32,799 bases of DNA from Chloroflexota bacterium (lineage in GTDB: Bacteria; Chloroflexota; Anaerolineae; Anaerolineales; Anaerolineaceae): the NCBI GenBank assembly GCA_021789855.1, contig JAJYIW010000008.1:1-32799 (forward strand), in the 5' to 3' direction. Shown here piece by piece: positions 22,897 through 32,436 of this stretch. The notes beneath the pieces were generated by a model. It ran no database searches and had not been told where the DNA came from. It saw only the letters and a program-made list of their open reading frames with translations. A program made the position numbers and the translations under genes. Positions within the stretch are counted from its first letter, which is position 1, and the number at the start of each line of letters is the position of its first letter.

Positions 22897-24126
22897 ATGA
22901 AATTATCCCTGCGTCTGGCATGGCGCAATGTTTGGCGACACAGGCGCCGAACCGTCATCATCCTCCTTGCCATCGGCCTCACCATGGCCCTGATGATGTG
23001 GTACGATGCCATGATCGCCGGATTTGACCAGGCCATCTATGGAAACGCCATCAAGGTGCTGGGTGGAAACATCCAGATCCATGCGGTCGGTTACCGCGAT
23101 AGCAAAGAACAGAACCCGCTTCTCCCACTGAGCAACGATCAACAGATTGTAGCGGACGCCTTAGCCCAGCCCGATGTGGTGGCGGCGTCTCGGCGGATCC
23201 AGAGCGGTGGAATGATCACCAACCATGTCGGCGCTTTCGGCGTGGCCATCGTCGGGATTGAACCCGAGAAAGAGGCGGCGACCAACCTGATCGCCCAGCA
23301 TGTCGTCGCGGGCCGTTTCCTGACCGCCAGCGATCAAAACGTCATCTTTATTGGCAAAGGGCTGGCGGATGCCATGTCGGTCACAGTTGGCGATCGGGTG
23401 ACCCTGGCAGGCCGAGCCACCCACGGCCAGATCAGCCAGCGGCCCATGACTGTGATCGGCGTCTATGATTTGGGAATGGCTGCCATCGAAAAACAAACGG
23501 TCTATGTGTCGCTGGGGGAGGCCCAGGATATGTTTGGATTGAATGGGCAAACGACCGAAGTCATTCTGACGCTCAAGCAGATCGGGCAAGAAGGCAGTGT
23601 GATCAAGGCCTTGACGCCTCAGCTTCCCAACGTGGAGATGGAATCGTGGGCGGACAGTTTTCCGGACTTGCAGGCAGCCCTCAATACAAAAACCCAGGCG
23701 ATGAATGTCTTCAGCATCATCATCCTGTTGATTTCCGGCATAGGCATTCTCAACCTGTTGGTCATGGCGGTCTACGAGCGGACGCGTGAAATCGGCATCC
23801 TGGGCGCCTTTGGATTCAAGCCAGGGCAGATATCCCTGCTGTTTCTGCTCGAGGGCGCCCTGATCGGGCTGGTGGGGGCAGCTATCGGGGTGGGGCTGGG
23901 ATTGCTGCTGAATACCATCCTGGGCCACGTCGGCATGGATTTTAGCAAATTTACCGGCCTGTCCGACTACACCGCGCTGATTACCACCAAAATTTACCCC
24001 TCGCTTGGGCTCGAAAAGATAGTCCAGCATGTTCTAACCGTCATCATCATCACCGTACTGGCCGCTGCAATCCCCGCTAGCGAAGCAGCACGGAATGAGC
24101 CAGCCGAAGCACTTCATTATGTATGA
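22897..24126 (+). CDS. ABC transporter permease 1 (MacB/FtsX type)
   Basis: The 409-residue protein has a first helix near the N-terminus (TVIILLAIGLTMALMMW), a large extracytoplasmic domain (about 45-265; MacB periplasmic-core-like), and three C-terminal helices (from about 270), including INLLVMAVYERTREIGILGA-type sequence just before AFGF, a hallmark of the FtsX permease family. It should couple ATP hydrolysis to export or mechanotransmission rather than form a simple pore. A good SD (GGAGAA) precedes the ATG. It is adjacent to a second, similar permease, so they probably form a heterodimer with the ATPase at 25369. Confidence 0.93.
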   Translation: MKLSLRLAWRNVWRHRRRTVIILLAIGLTMALMMWYDAMIAGFDQAIYGNAIKVLGGNIQIHAVGYRDSKEQNPLLPLSNDQQIVADALAQPDVVAASRRIQSGGMITNHVGAFGVAIVGIEPEKEAATNLIAQHVVAGRFLTASDQNVIFIGKGLADAMSVTVGDRVTLAGRATHGQISQRPMTVIGVYDLGMAAIEKQTVYVSLGEAQDMFGLNGQTTEVILTLKQIGQEGSVIKALTPQLPNVEMESWADSFPDLQAALNTKTQAMNVFSIIILLISGIGILNLLVMAVYERTREIGILGAFGFKPGQISLLFLLEGALIGLVGAAIGVGLGLLLNTILGHVGMDFSKFTGLSDYTALITTKIYPSLGLEKIVQHVLTVIIITVLAAAIPASEAARNEPAEALHYV

Positions 24127-24134
24127 GGTCTGCT

Positions 24135-25352
24135 ATGACCCAACTCTTTAAAATGGCTTTTCGTGACCTCGGGCGTAACCGTCGCCGCACCTTCTTTTCC
24201 ATGCTGGCAGTAGGGATGGGACTGGCGCTACTGCTATTAATGGCTTCTTTCATCACCGGCGAGATCCAGGGTGCATTCGACCGCTCGATTAAATTGCAGA
24301 GCGGCGACATCCAGGTGCGCGCCAGGACTTACAATGAAAGCAAGGCCAGCCTGGCTTACCAGGACCTGGTGGAAAACCCCGACCAGGTTGCAGCTCAGAT
24401 CGCTTCCCTCGCGCCTGTCACCGTCGCCACCCCGCGCCTGTACGCCAGCGGCATCATCGTCTCAGGAGACAATTCGACCGGCGTACAGGTGGTGGGCATT
24501 GAGCCAGCCTCTCCGGCCAACGCGCCCTTCCGCGACGCGATGGTCAGCGGGCAGTTCATCACCGCCGACGACCGCGCTGGCATCCTGATCGGGCAATCCC
24601 TGGCCAATAAAATAGGCGTGAAAAGTGGGGATACGGTCAATTTAATGGTCAACACCTCCAATGGGGGCATTAGCCAGCAAAACTTTACCGTCCGGGGAAT
24701 TTACAACACCCACACCCCGGGTTACGACGATACCACCATCTTCATGCCGCTGGCTAAAGCCCAGGCCATCTCCGACACCCAAAACTACGCCAGCACCATC
24801 TTTGTCTTGCTCAAGAACAAAGATCAGGCTAACGCCGTGGTCAACGCCTTACAAGGCAGCCAGTACCAGGTGCAAACCTGGATCCAGATGAACGATTTAA
24901 TTTACCAGACGGAACAGTTAAGCAATGCCTATATGTGGCTGCTTTACCTGATCGTCCTGGGAATCACGGCGACGGTTATCATCAATACATTGATCATGTC
25001 CGTTTTTGAACGCACCCGCGAGATCGGCATCCTGTCCGCCATTGGGATGAAAAGCTCTCAGATCATGTCCATGTTCCTGGCCGAATCCACTATCCTGGCC
25101 GTCGGCGGGATCGTCATGGGACTGATCCTGGGGCTGTTGATGGTGAGTTACGCCACAACGTACGGTTTTTATATCGGCAACTTCGGCGTCACCGGAATGA
25201 CCCTGGGCGACACGATTCATGCGTCCCTGACCCTCAACGACGCCATTACCCTGTCAGTCATGGCCTTTATTATTACTTTACTGGCAGCCCTATATCCTGC
25301 CATCCTGGCAGCTCACATGGAGCCGGTCCAAGCTCTGCACGGTGGAAAATAA
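24135..25352 (+). CDS. ABC transporter permease 2 (MacB/FtsX type)
   Basis: This permease of about 405 residues is similar in build to its neighbour: helix near residues 20-40, extracytoplasmic domain, then three C-terminal helices with VFERTREIGILSAIGMKSSQ. I prefer the ATG at 24135, which has GAGG 6 nt upstream; an in-frame ATG at 24123 overlaps the previous stop (ATGA) and would add four residues. The two permeases are related but clearly distinct, suggesting a heterodimeric transporter. The ATPase gene starts 16 bp after its stop. Confidence 0.92.
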   Translation: MTQLFKMAFRDLGRNRRRTFFSMLAVGMGLALLLLMASFITGEIQGAFDRSIKLQSGDIQVRARTYNESKASLAYQDLVENPDQVAAQIASLAPVTVATPRLYASGIIVSGDNSTGVQVVGIEPASPANAPFRDAMVSGQFITADDRAGILIGQSLANKIGVKSGDTVNLMVNTSNGGISQQNFTVRGIYNTHTPGYDDTTIFMPLAKAQAISDTQNYASTIFVLLKNKDQANAVVNALQGSQYQVQTWIQMNDLIYQTEQLSNAYMWLLYLIVLGITATVIINTLIMSVFERTREIGILSAIGMKSSQIMSMFLAESTILAVGGIVMGLILGLLMVSYATTYGFYIGNFGVTGMTLGDTIHASLTLNDAITLSVMAFIITLLAALYPAILAAHMEPVQALHGGK

Positions 25353-25368
25353 GCCATAGGAGGCTATC

Positions 25369-26061
25369 ATGGAAGTCGCAAAAACTGAAAATGTTACCCG
25401 AGTTTATAAAACTGGCAAGATCGAGACCCAGGCTTTGGGGGGCGTCAGCCTGGCTATCGACAAAGGCGAGTTCACCGCACTGGTTGGCCCATCCGGCTCT
25501 GGCAAAACCACCCTGTTGCAGTTGATCGGCTGCCTGGATCAACCCACCAGTGGGAAAGTCTATATCAACGGGAAAGATGTGAGCACGCTTAATCGCAACC
25601 AGCGCGCGGATGTACGCCGCGGGACGATCGGCTTTGTTTTCCAGTTCTTCGCCCTCATCCCCACCCTGACGGCTTATGAGAACATCGAGATGCCCCTGCT
25701 GCTGATTGGTCAGAACAGCCGCCAGCGGAGCGAGCGGGTGAAGGAACTGCTTGAATGGGTGGATATGACCACTTATGCCGATCACCGCCCGGATCAGTTG
25801 AGCGGCGGGCAACAGCAACGCGTGGCCGTCGCCCGCGCCCTGGCTACCCAGCCTTCGCTAATCCTGGCGGACGAGCCCACTGCCAACCTGGACACGCCCA
25901 ACGGCAAACAGGTGATGGACACCATGACCCGGCTCAACCAGGAAACGGGGGTCACCTTTGTGTTCGCCACGCATGACCCGCGCGTGATCCAGTACGCCCG
26001 CCGCATTATCACGCTGCGAGATGGGGTGATTGCCAGCAACGGCGCGGCATCGGCTGTGTAA
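25369..26061 (+). CDS. ABC transporter ATP-binding protein (MacB/LolD type)
   Basis: The 230-residue ATPase has Walker A GPSGSGKTT (about 39-47), Q-loop GFVFQFFALIPTLTAYEN, signature LSGGQQQRVA, Walker B LILADEPTANLD and H-loop ATHD. These features, with the short length, place it in the LolCDE/MacB class that powers FtsX-type permeases. SD AGGAGG lies just before the ATG. It works with the two preceding permeases and the downstream fusion lipoprotein. Confidence 0.97.
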   Translation: MEVAKTENVTRVYKTGKIETQALGGVSLAIDKGEFTALVGPSGSGKTTLLQLIGCLDQPTSGKVYINGKDVSTLNRNQRADVRRGTIGFVFQFFALIPTLTAYENIEMPLLLIGQNSRQRSERVKELLEWVDMTTYADHRPDQLSGGQQQRVAVARALATQPSLILADEPTANLDTPNGKQVMDTMTRLNQETGVTFVFATHDPRVIQYARRIITLRDGVIASNGAASAV

Positions 26062-26071
26062 GGAGCCCGGT

Positions 26072-27286
26072 ATGAGAATGAAAGCGCTGGTAAGCCTGGG
26101 GGTATCCTTCAGCCTGCTCCTGGCCGGGTGTAGTGCCCTCGGCCAAAACACGCCCACGCCCTTGCCCACCGTGGTCTTAGGCGGCAATGCCCCCACCCCC
26201 CAACCCACCGGCCAAACGCTGGCAGGGGGGGAAGTGACGGCATCCGGTGTGGTGGCGATTGAACGCACCGCCAACCTGGGTTTTATGCTCAGCGGCGAGA
26301 TTAAAGCGGTTAACGTTGTGATCAATGACCAGGTCAAAGCCGGGCAGGTGCTGGCTTCTCTCGCGGGTGATGAGCAGCTTCAGGCCTCTGTATCTGCCGC
26401 GAACCTGGCCGTGCTGACGGCTCAGCAAAGCCTGGCGAATTTGAAGGACGGCGCCGAGCTGGCTACTGCCCAGGCGAACCTGGACGTCGTGCAAGCTCAA
26501 AAGGCCTTGAGTGATGCAAAAACGCATCGCCTGGCCGTGGGATCGCGCGGCACCGAGTCACAGATCGCGGCTGCCAACGCGGCTTATATCCTGGCGCAGG
26601 ATCATGTGAACGACTTGCAAAAAATATACAATTCCGTGGCCAACCGCCCCGAAAACGATGCGACACGCGCCCTGGCCCTCTCGAACCTGGAAGCAGCCAA
26701 GGTCGCCCGTGACCGCGCCCTGGTCAACCTGAACTGGTATAAAGGCACGCCCGATCCCAAAGATATCGCCGAAGCTGATGCAAAGGTGGCGATTGCCCAG
26801 GCGCAACTGGATGCGGCCCAGGCGCAACTGGACAAGGTCAAAAATGGCCCTGACCCAGACCAGGTGGCTCTCATCCAGGCCCAAATCAAGACCGCCGAAG
26901 ATCAGGTGGCGGCTGCCCAGGCCAGCCTGGACAATCTCCAGCTCAAAGCCCCGTTTGATGCCACCGTGAATGCGGTCAACATCTCCCCCGGCGAATTTGT
27001 CACCCCTGGCCAGGTCTTGTTCGTCCTGATCGATAAGAGCAAACTGCACGTCAAAACGACCGATTTAAGCGAGCGCGACGTTAACCAGGTATCCGTCGGG
27101 CAGCCTGTCTCTATCCAGGTGAAAGCCCTGAACCAGACCCTCTCCGGCAAGGTCAGCTCAATCGCCAACCTGGCTGACAACCTGGGCGGCGATGTGGTTT
27201 ACAAAACCGAAATCGCCCTGGATAGCCAGCCGGCCGGCCTGCGCGAGGGCATGAGCGTCACCGTGACGTTCAAAACTGCACCCTGA
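26072..27286 (+). CDS. HlyD/MacA-like membrane fusion lipoprotein
   Basis: The 404-residue protein starts MRMKALVSLGVSFSLLLAGC, with a lipobox LAGC, so it is anchored on the outside of the membrane. After a Thr/Pro-rich stretch comes a lipoyl/barrel-sandwich segment, a long Ala/Gln/Asp-rich helical hairpin (about 110-300) with repeats such as AQAQLDAAQAQLDKVK, the second lipoyl half (LKAPFDATVNAVNISPGEFV) and a beta-barrel (VGQPVSIQVKAL). This is the adaptor of a MacAB-like exporter. ATG 26072 has SD AGGAG; the frame upstream overlaps the ATPase gene. In a cell without an outer membrane it would act at the cell surface. Confidence 0.94.
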   Translation: MRMKALVSLGVSFSLLLAGCSALGQNTPTPLPTVVLGGNAPTPQPTGQTLAGGEVTASGVVAIERTANLGFMLSGEIKAVNVVINDQVKAGQVLASLAGDEQLQASVSAANLAVLTAQQSLANLKDGAELATAQANLDVVQAQKALSDAKTHRLAVGSRGTESQIAAANAAYILAQDHVNDLQKIYNSVANRPENDATRALALSNLEAAKVARDRALVNLNWYKGTPDPKDIAEADAKVAIAQAQLDAAQAQLDKVKNGPDPDQVALIQAQIKTAEDQVAAAQASLDNLQLKAPFDATVNAVNISPGEFVTPGQVLFVLIDKSKLHVKTTDLSERDVNQVSVGQPVSIQVKALNQTLSGKVSSIANLADNLGGDVVYKTEIALDSQPAGLREGMSVTVTFKTAP

Positions 27287-27299
27287 CCCTGCCTTGCAC

Positions 27300-28601
27300 C
27301 TATCCCAGGGCCAGGGACACCATCTGGTGGCCGTTAACCTTGGGCACCACGAACTCCACTCGCCCATCCCGCACATCGAACGGCACCGGCACGCTTTGTG
27401 GCACCAGGCTCACTGATTTCACCTCGTGATCCGCGCGGACGGATACCTTCAGCTGATACAGGGGGATCACATCCTCGATGATGTCCAGGGTCATGCTGCG
27501 CCGCTCAGGGATGTAGTGCAGCAAGTGAACCACCTGGCGGTGCTCGGCGGCCTGGTGATTGAGGGTAGCCAGGATCGTGCTGGGGCCATCGTGTTTTAAT
27601 ACGGGCTCAGGCAACAGCATTTCCAGTGCATTCAGAAAAAGCTGTTTGCACCAGCGCGGGGCATGGGTGTGATACATCGTAAAGATGGGATGGATGAAGT
27701 AGATCGTGCGCCCATTTTTAACTATCGCCGGGTAGCCCGGCTTGCCCGAAGAAGGGGAATGCGCATGGGATGTAAAGTGCTCAAAGGTGCGGTTAAAAAT
27801 GGGCTCGATTGCCTCGGCTAATACCTCGCTTCCCTCCCTGGCAGCAACCCAGGCGCCCTTAAGGTACATGACGTGCTCCGCCGGCGGCAGGCCTTGCCCA
27901 ATTTTTCCCGCTGGCTTGATGAAATCCGGGCTATAAGGCGCGGAGCCTTTATAATCCACACCCAGGGCGCTCATGTCGCGCACGAAATCCCAATAGGCCC
28001 GGTAAGAATAGGCGACGCGATCTTTTTTCTGCGTGGGATCCAGGCCGAGGGCTTTCATCCCGGCCTTGCAGTGCTGGCAAGCGCACTCTACCACAAACGA
28101 GGCATCAAACCACACCAGTTCAAACGGGATCGTTTCCAGCACTTCCCCGATTTGCTCCTTGAGGAACTGCCGGTAAGGGGAGTTCCAACAAAGGTTCGTG
28201 TAAAAGCCTGGCTCAAAAAAGAAGTCTTTCTTCTCCAGGTTGCTGTACCGGCCATTTTCGTCGATTGCAATCCATTCGGGATGCTCATGCACCGTATACA
28301 GGTCCCAGCGCACCGTCACGTACAGGTTGACATGGATGTTGTGGCGGTGGCAGGCCTCCACCTGCTGTTTGAGCAGGTCGCGCGGATTCAAATGGGGGTG
28401 CACCCTTTCCGGAAAGCGCTTCGAGTCATAGTACAACATCCCATGGTGGCAGCGGGAAAACAGGTTAATCGAATTGACTCTGGCCTTCTCAAGGGTTTGG
28501 GCAAATTGTTCGGCGTCAAAGGCTCTTCCCACCCCCTCAACCAGCTCGCTGGTATGGAAGTCAAGATGGATTTGCCGGTAACGAATGTCGGGTACGCTCA
28601 T
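27300..28601 (-). CDS. GHL6-like glycoside hydrolase relative, apparently missing its middle
   Basis: The 433-residue product starts MSVPDIRYRQIHLDFHTSEL (SD AGGAG). It matches, from memory, the N-terminal TIM-barrel half of the GHL6/beta-galactosidase-trimerisation type of protein: NLFSRCHHGMLYYDSK, VNLYVTVRWDLYT, then FELVWFDASFVVECACQHCK. It then resembles the family's C-terminal half: APYSPDFIKP, FNRTFEHFTSHAHSPSSG, HDGPSTILATLN, VLLHYIPERRS-type sequence, and VNGHQMVSLALG at the end. Family members I know are about 650-700 residues; here about 250 residues between residue 210 and residue 213 (near 27970) appear to be absent, without a frame break. Some catalytic residues may therefore be lost. 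The substrate is unknown. Confidence 0.75.
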   Translation of the reverse strand: MSVPDIRYRQIHLDFHTSELVEGVGRAFDAEQFAQTLEKARVNSINLFSRCHHGMLYYDSKRFPERVHPHLNPRDLLKQQVEACHRHNIHVNLYVTVRWDLYTVHEHPEWIAIDENGRYSNLEKKDFFFEPGFYTNLCWNSPYRQFLKEQIGEVLETIPFELVWFDASFVVECACQHCKAGMKALGLDPTQKKDRVAYSYRAYWDFVRDMSALGVDYKGSAPYSPDFIKPAGKIGQGLPPAEHVMYLKGAWVAAREGSEVLAEAIEPIFNRTFEHFTSHAHSPSSGKPGYPAIVKNGRTIYFIHPIFTMYHTHAPRWCKQLFLNALEMLLPEPVLKHDGPSTILATLNHQAAEHRQVVHLLHYIPERRSMTLDIIEDVIPLYQLKVSVRADHEVKSVSLVPQSVPVPFDVRDGRVEFVVPKVNGHQMVSLALG

Positions 28602-28707
28602 CAGGATTCTCCTTTGGATTACGCCAGGAAGATCAAGCCATCCTGCAGGGTCGATTCAACCATTTCTAACGATTCTACTTGATTTATTCTCACTTTCCCA
28701 ACTTCTC

Positions 28708-28716
28708 TGATATGAT
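28708..28716 (+). promoter_or_regulatory. Possible extended -10 promoter of the Tricorn gene
   Basis: TGATATGAT (28708-28716) is an extended -10 (TGN plus TATGAT) in the 183-bp gap between the divergent genes. There is no clear -35, so confidence is limited. Confidence 0.4.
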
Positions 28717-28784
28717 TATCAGGGTTACACACCAGCTTAAGGTTTCTATTACCTTCCATCCTATCCCATCGCGGAGATTAAGCC

Positions 28785-31700
28785 ATGCCCGAATCTTCTG
28801 GATCGAACGAAACGCTCTTACTCAAACAGCCGACCCTTAGCGCCAACCATATTGCTTTTTTATATGCCGGGGATATCTGGATCGCCAACCGCGACGGGAG
28901 CTATCCACGCCGCCTGACCGCTCAAAACGGGCGGAAAAGTTACCCCATGTTTTCACCGGACGGCAAATGGATCGCTTTTTCGGGCAACTATGATGGGAAC
29001 ATGAGCATCTATGCTGTCCCCATCGAAGGTGGATCGCCCCGCCGTTTGACTTTTCATCCGGACGAAGACCAGATGCGCGGATGGACGCCGGATGGCACCG
29101 CCATTCTTTTCTCATCGACCCGGGAATCATATACGGGGCGCGCCAGGCGCCTGTTTACCGTTCCGCTCAGCGGCGGCATGCCCGCCGCTTTACCCATGGG
29201 CATGGCCGAGCGTGGGGCTTACTCCCCGGATGGCGCCAACCTGGCCTATACACCCTATTATGAGGCATTCTGGTCATGGAAACGCTACCGGGGCGGAATG
29301 ACCGTGCCCATCTGGGTATTAGACCTGAAGACGTACGACCACGTGCAAATTCCTCATGAAAATGCCAGCGATACTTTCCCTTGCTGGATCGGCGATTGGG
29401 TGTACTTCCTCTCCGACCGCCATCACACCATGAACGTTTACCGGTGGCTGATGGAGAGCCAGACCGTGGAACAGGTGACCTTCCACCAGGATTTCGACGT
29501 CCGCTCATTGACCGCCGGTGCTGGCTGGCTGGCTTACGAACAGGCTGGCAGGATTCATCTTTACGACCCTGTTTCGAACCAGGCGACTACCCTGTCCATC
29601 TCCATCGAGCCGGATCTACCTTCCACGCGCCCGCAGTACAAAAATGTTGCCTACTCTATTCACTCCTATGACCTATCGCCTACCGGCCAGCGAGCCGTAT
29701 TCGAAGCCCGCGGTCATATTTTCACGGTGCCGGCCAAGAAAGGCGACGCGCGCGATCTGACCCGCACTTCGGGTGTCGCCGAGCGCTACCCGTCCTGGTC
29801 GCCGGATGGGCAATCCATTGCCTGCTTTTCTGATGCGAGCGGCGAGTATGACCTGGTTATCTCGGATCAGAAAGGCGTTAAAAAAACGACCATTCCCCTC
29901 CATACGCGCTCATTCTTCTATAAACCGCTCTGGGCCCCAGACAGTAAGAAGATCGCCTTTACCGACAAAGCGCTGAACCTGTCGTACGTGGTATTAGAAA
30001 CGCAAAGCATCGTGCACGTGGATACGGATTTGTATGACCACCCTGAACGCAGCCTGAATCCCTCCTGGTCGCCGGACAGCGCCTGGATTGCCTATACCCG
30101 GCGGTTAAATAACCAGATTCGCGCCGTATTTATCTACAACCTGGCGGAGGCGCAATCCTACCAGGTAACGGATGGGATGAGCGACACCACGGATGCCTGC
30201 TTCAGCCGGGATGGCAAATACCTGTTCTTCACGGCCAGCTCGGATTACGGTTTGAACACGGGCTGGCTGGATATGTCTTCCTATGAGAGACCGGTAACCC
30301 GCAGCCTGTATGTAGCCGTGCTCAACAAAGAAGACCCATCTCCCATTGCGCCGGAAAGCGACGAAGAAACACCGCCCGAAGAGAAGGCCAAAGATAAAGA
30401 TAAAGGCCAAGATAAAGACCAGGAAAAGGACAAAGCGGAAGGGATAGAGAAGAAAGAAGACGCCCCTTCCGGAGAAGGTAAGCCGGGCGAGGGGCCTTCA
30501 CCCTCCGAAGGCGAGAAAAAAACCGAACCAATCAAGGTGAAGATTGACCTGGACGGGCTGGGCCAACGTATCCAGGCCCTGGCGATGCCCCCGCGGAATT
30601 ACTGCTGCTTGCAGGTGGCCGAAAATAAACTTTTCTTCCTGGAGTCCCTGTCAAACCTGCCCGTCGAATTCCAGACGCCCGGTTATCGCCTGGTTTCCTA
30701 TGACATCAAGGAGCGCAAAACAGAGACATTCCTGGAGGATGCACTGGGGTACGCGGTCAGCGCAGATGGGAAAAAGCTGCTCTGCCGGCTGGCCGGCGGT
30801 CTCAGGTTTTCCATCCTTCCCACCGACAAAAAAAGCGATCCCTTTGACGGGTTCCTCGACCTCGATGGGATGGAAATTGCTATCGACCCCCGGGCTGAAT
30901 GGAAACAAATATACCTCGAAGCCTTCCGCATCCACCGCGACTTTTTTTATGACGGTGAGATGCATGGCCTGGACCTGGAAGCCACGTATCAAAAGTACCT
31001 GCCTTTCCTCGCCCATGTCGGTCATCGGGACGATTTGAACTACCTGTTGTCCGAATTTTCAGGTGAGCTGGTTGTGGGGCATGCTTATGTCGGTTCGGGC
31101 GATATCCCTGGGCCGGCCAATGTCCAGGTAGGTTTGCTGGGAGCTGATTACGAAGTCACCCCGGAAGGATACTACCGCATCCAACGCATATTGCCGGGTG
31201 TGAACTGGCATCCAGAGCTGCGCTCGCCGCTCACCGAGCCGGGCATCCATGTGCATGAGGGCGATTACATCCTGGCTGTCAACGGCCAGCCCCTGCGTTA
31301 CCCGACCATCATCTACAGCTTGTTCGAAAAAACCGCCGGGCGGCTGACCGATTTACTGGTCAGTCCTACACTGGCTGAAGCCGACGCCAAAGTCTTCAGC
31401 GTCCGCCCTATTTATAGCGAGAATGCCCTGCGACACTGGAACTGGGTTGAAGCCAACCGCAAAAAGGTGGATGAGCTGTCACATGGCCGGGTAGCCTATG
31501 TCTATATGCCTGATACGGCAATGAACGGATACAACAACTTCAATCGCTATTATTTCTCCCAACTGGATAAAGAAGCCGTGGTCCTGGATGAGCGGTTCAA
31601 TGGCGGGGGCAGCGTGGCCGATTATGTCATTGATTTGCTCAACCGGCCTATCCTGAGTTATTGGGCCACCCGCGAGGGCAAGCCCATCGCCACCCCCAAC

Positions 31701-32099
31701 GCGTCCATTTTTGGCCCTAAGGTGATGATTATCAACGAGCTGGCCGGTTCTGGTGGGGATGCCATGCCCCTATTCTTTCGCCGGCGCGGGTTGGGGAAAT
31801 TGGTGGGCAAACGCACCTGGGGCGGGCTAATCGGCATTTACGATTACCCCGTGCTGGTCGACGGCGGCGTCTTCACCTCGCCGCGCATTGCCATCTACAG
31901 CCCGCAAGGCCAATGGGAGGTGGAAAATGAGGGCGTTCCGCCGGACATCGAGGTAGAGATGACCCCCAAGTTAACCATCGAAGGACATGATCCCCAGCTC
32001 GAAAAAGCGGTTGAGGTGGTGATGGCAGAGTTAGAAGCCAATCCTCCGGTGCGCCCACCCAGGCCAGCGCCTGCCCACCGGGCTGGACCCCAGGCTTGA
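28785..32099 (+). CDS. Tricorn-like protease
   Basis: The 1104-residue protein has a six-bladed and a seven-bladed type beta-propeller region (repeated YPMFSPDGKWIAFSG- and YPSWSPDGQSIACFS-like TolB/WD-like motifs, about 20-500), then a PDZ-like domain (VHEGDYILAVNGQP, about 820-835) and an S41 protease core. The active-site blocks are VVGHAYVG (His about 765), ELAGSGGDAMP (nucleophile Ser about 988) and VENEGVPPDIEVE (Glu about 1048), as in archaeal Tricorn. A highly charged Lys/Asp/Glu linker (about 525-585) separates the two propellers from the rest. No signal peptide is seen, so it is cytosolic and should trim peptides released by other proteases. Confidence 0.95.
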   Translation: MPESSGSNETLLLKQPTLSANHIAFLYAGDIWIANRDGSYPRRLTAQNGRKSYPMFSPDGKWIAFSGNYDGNMSIYAVPIEGGSPRRLTFHPDEDQMRGWTPDGTAILFSSTRESYTGRARRLFTVPLSGGMPAALPMGMAERGAYSPDGANLAYTPYYEAFWSWKRYRGGMTVPIWVLDLKTYDHVQIPHENASDTFPCWIGDWVYFLSDRHHTMNVYRWLMESQTVEQVTFHQDFDVRSLTAGAGWLAYEQAGRIHLYDPVSNQATTLSISIEPDLPSTRPQYKNVAYSIHSYDLSPTGQRAVFEARGHIFTVPAKKGDARDLTRTSGVAERYPSWSPDGQSIACFSDASGEYDLVISDQKGVKKTTIPLHTRSFFYKPLWAPDSKKIAFTDKALNLSYVVLETQSIVHVDTDLYDHPERSLNPSWSPDSAWIAYTRRLNNQIRAVFIYNLAEAQSYQVTDGMSDTTDACFSRDGKYLFFTASSDYGLNTGWLDMSSYERPVTRSLYVAVLNKEDPSPIAPESDEETPPEEKAKDKDKGQDKDQEKDKAEGIEKKEDAPSGEGKPGEGPSPSEGEKKTEPIKVKIDLDGLGQRIQALAMPPRNYCCLQVAENKLFFLESLSNLPVEFQTPGYRLVSYDIKERKTETFLEDALGYAVSADGKKLLCRLAGGLRFSILPTDKKSDPFDGFLDLDGMEIAIDPRAEWKQIYLEAFRIHRDFFYDGEMHGLDLEATYQKYLPFLAHVGHRDDLNYLLSEFSGELVVGHAYVGSGDIPGPANVQVGLLGADYEVTPEGYYRIQRILPGVNWHPELRSPLTEPGIHVHEGDYILAVNGQPLRYPTIIYSLFEKTAGRLTDLLVSPTLAEADAKVFSVRPIYSENALRHWNWVEANRKKVDELSHGRVAYVYMPDTAMNGYNNFNRYYFSQLDKEAVVLDERFNGGGSVADYVIDLLNRPILSYWATREGKPIATPNASIFGPKVMIINELAGSGGDAMPLFFRRRGLGKLVGKRTWGGLIGIYDYPVLVDGGVFTSPRIAIYSPQGQWEVENEGVPPDIEVEMTPKLTIEGHDPQLEKAVEVVMAELEANPPVRPPRPAPAHRAGPQA

Positions 32100-32146
32100 G
32101 TTAAAGATGGCTTACTCCGGCCAATCTATTCTAAGGAAGTAACGCT

Positions 32147-32425
32147 ATGTCTCGTCTTATTCCTGCCGCTGAGCGCATCCGGCGCGCATGGCTCACCATC
32201 CAGAAGGCCCGCGATCTGCCAGTGCCGCCCGAGGGGCGCTACAGCTTTGCCTACATCGCGCAGGTCAAAGCTATCCTGCAGGACGCGCGCGACCTGGTCA
32301 AATTCATCCCTTATTCACCCTCCGCGACCGATGAGATGAAAGCAGAGGTGCAGAAAATTTTCGCAGAAGCCGACCGGGCCAACGAAGAGATTTTACATTC
32401 AGGCTCGCGCGCTGCGGACGCCTGA
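32147..32425 (+). CDS. Small helical protein of unknown function
   Basis: The 92-residue protein begins MSRLIPAAERIRRAWLTIQK and is rich in Ala, Arg, Lys and Glu, with no signal or membrane segment; it should form a few helices. An SD (AAGGAAGT) precedes the ATG, 47 bp after the Tricorn gene, so the two may be co-transcribed. I recognise no family. Confidence 0.65.
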   Translation: MSRLIPAAERIRRAWLTIQKARDLPVPPEGRYSFAYIAQVKAILQDARDLVKFIPYSPSATDEMKAEVQKIFAEADRANEEILHSGSRAADA

Positions 32426-32436
32426 GCCAAACCGGG

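Noticed and set aside
23161-24030. A 289-codon open frame on the minus strand inside permease 1
   Set aside because: Antisense shadow; composition is rich in His, Gln and Asp without any recognisable motif, while the plus strand encodes a clear permease.
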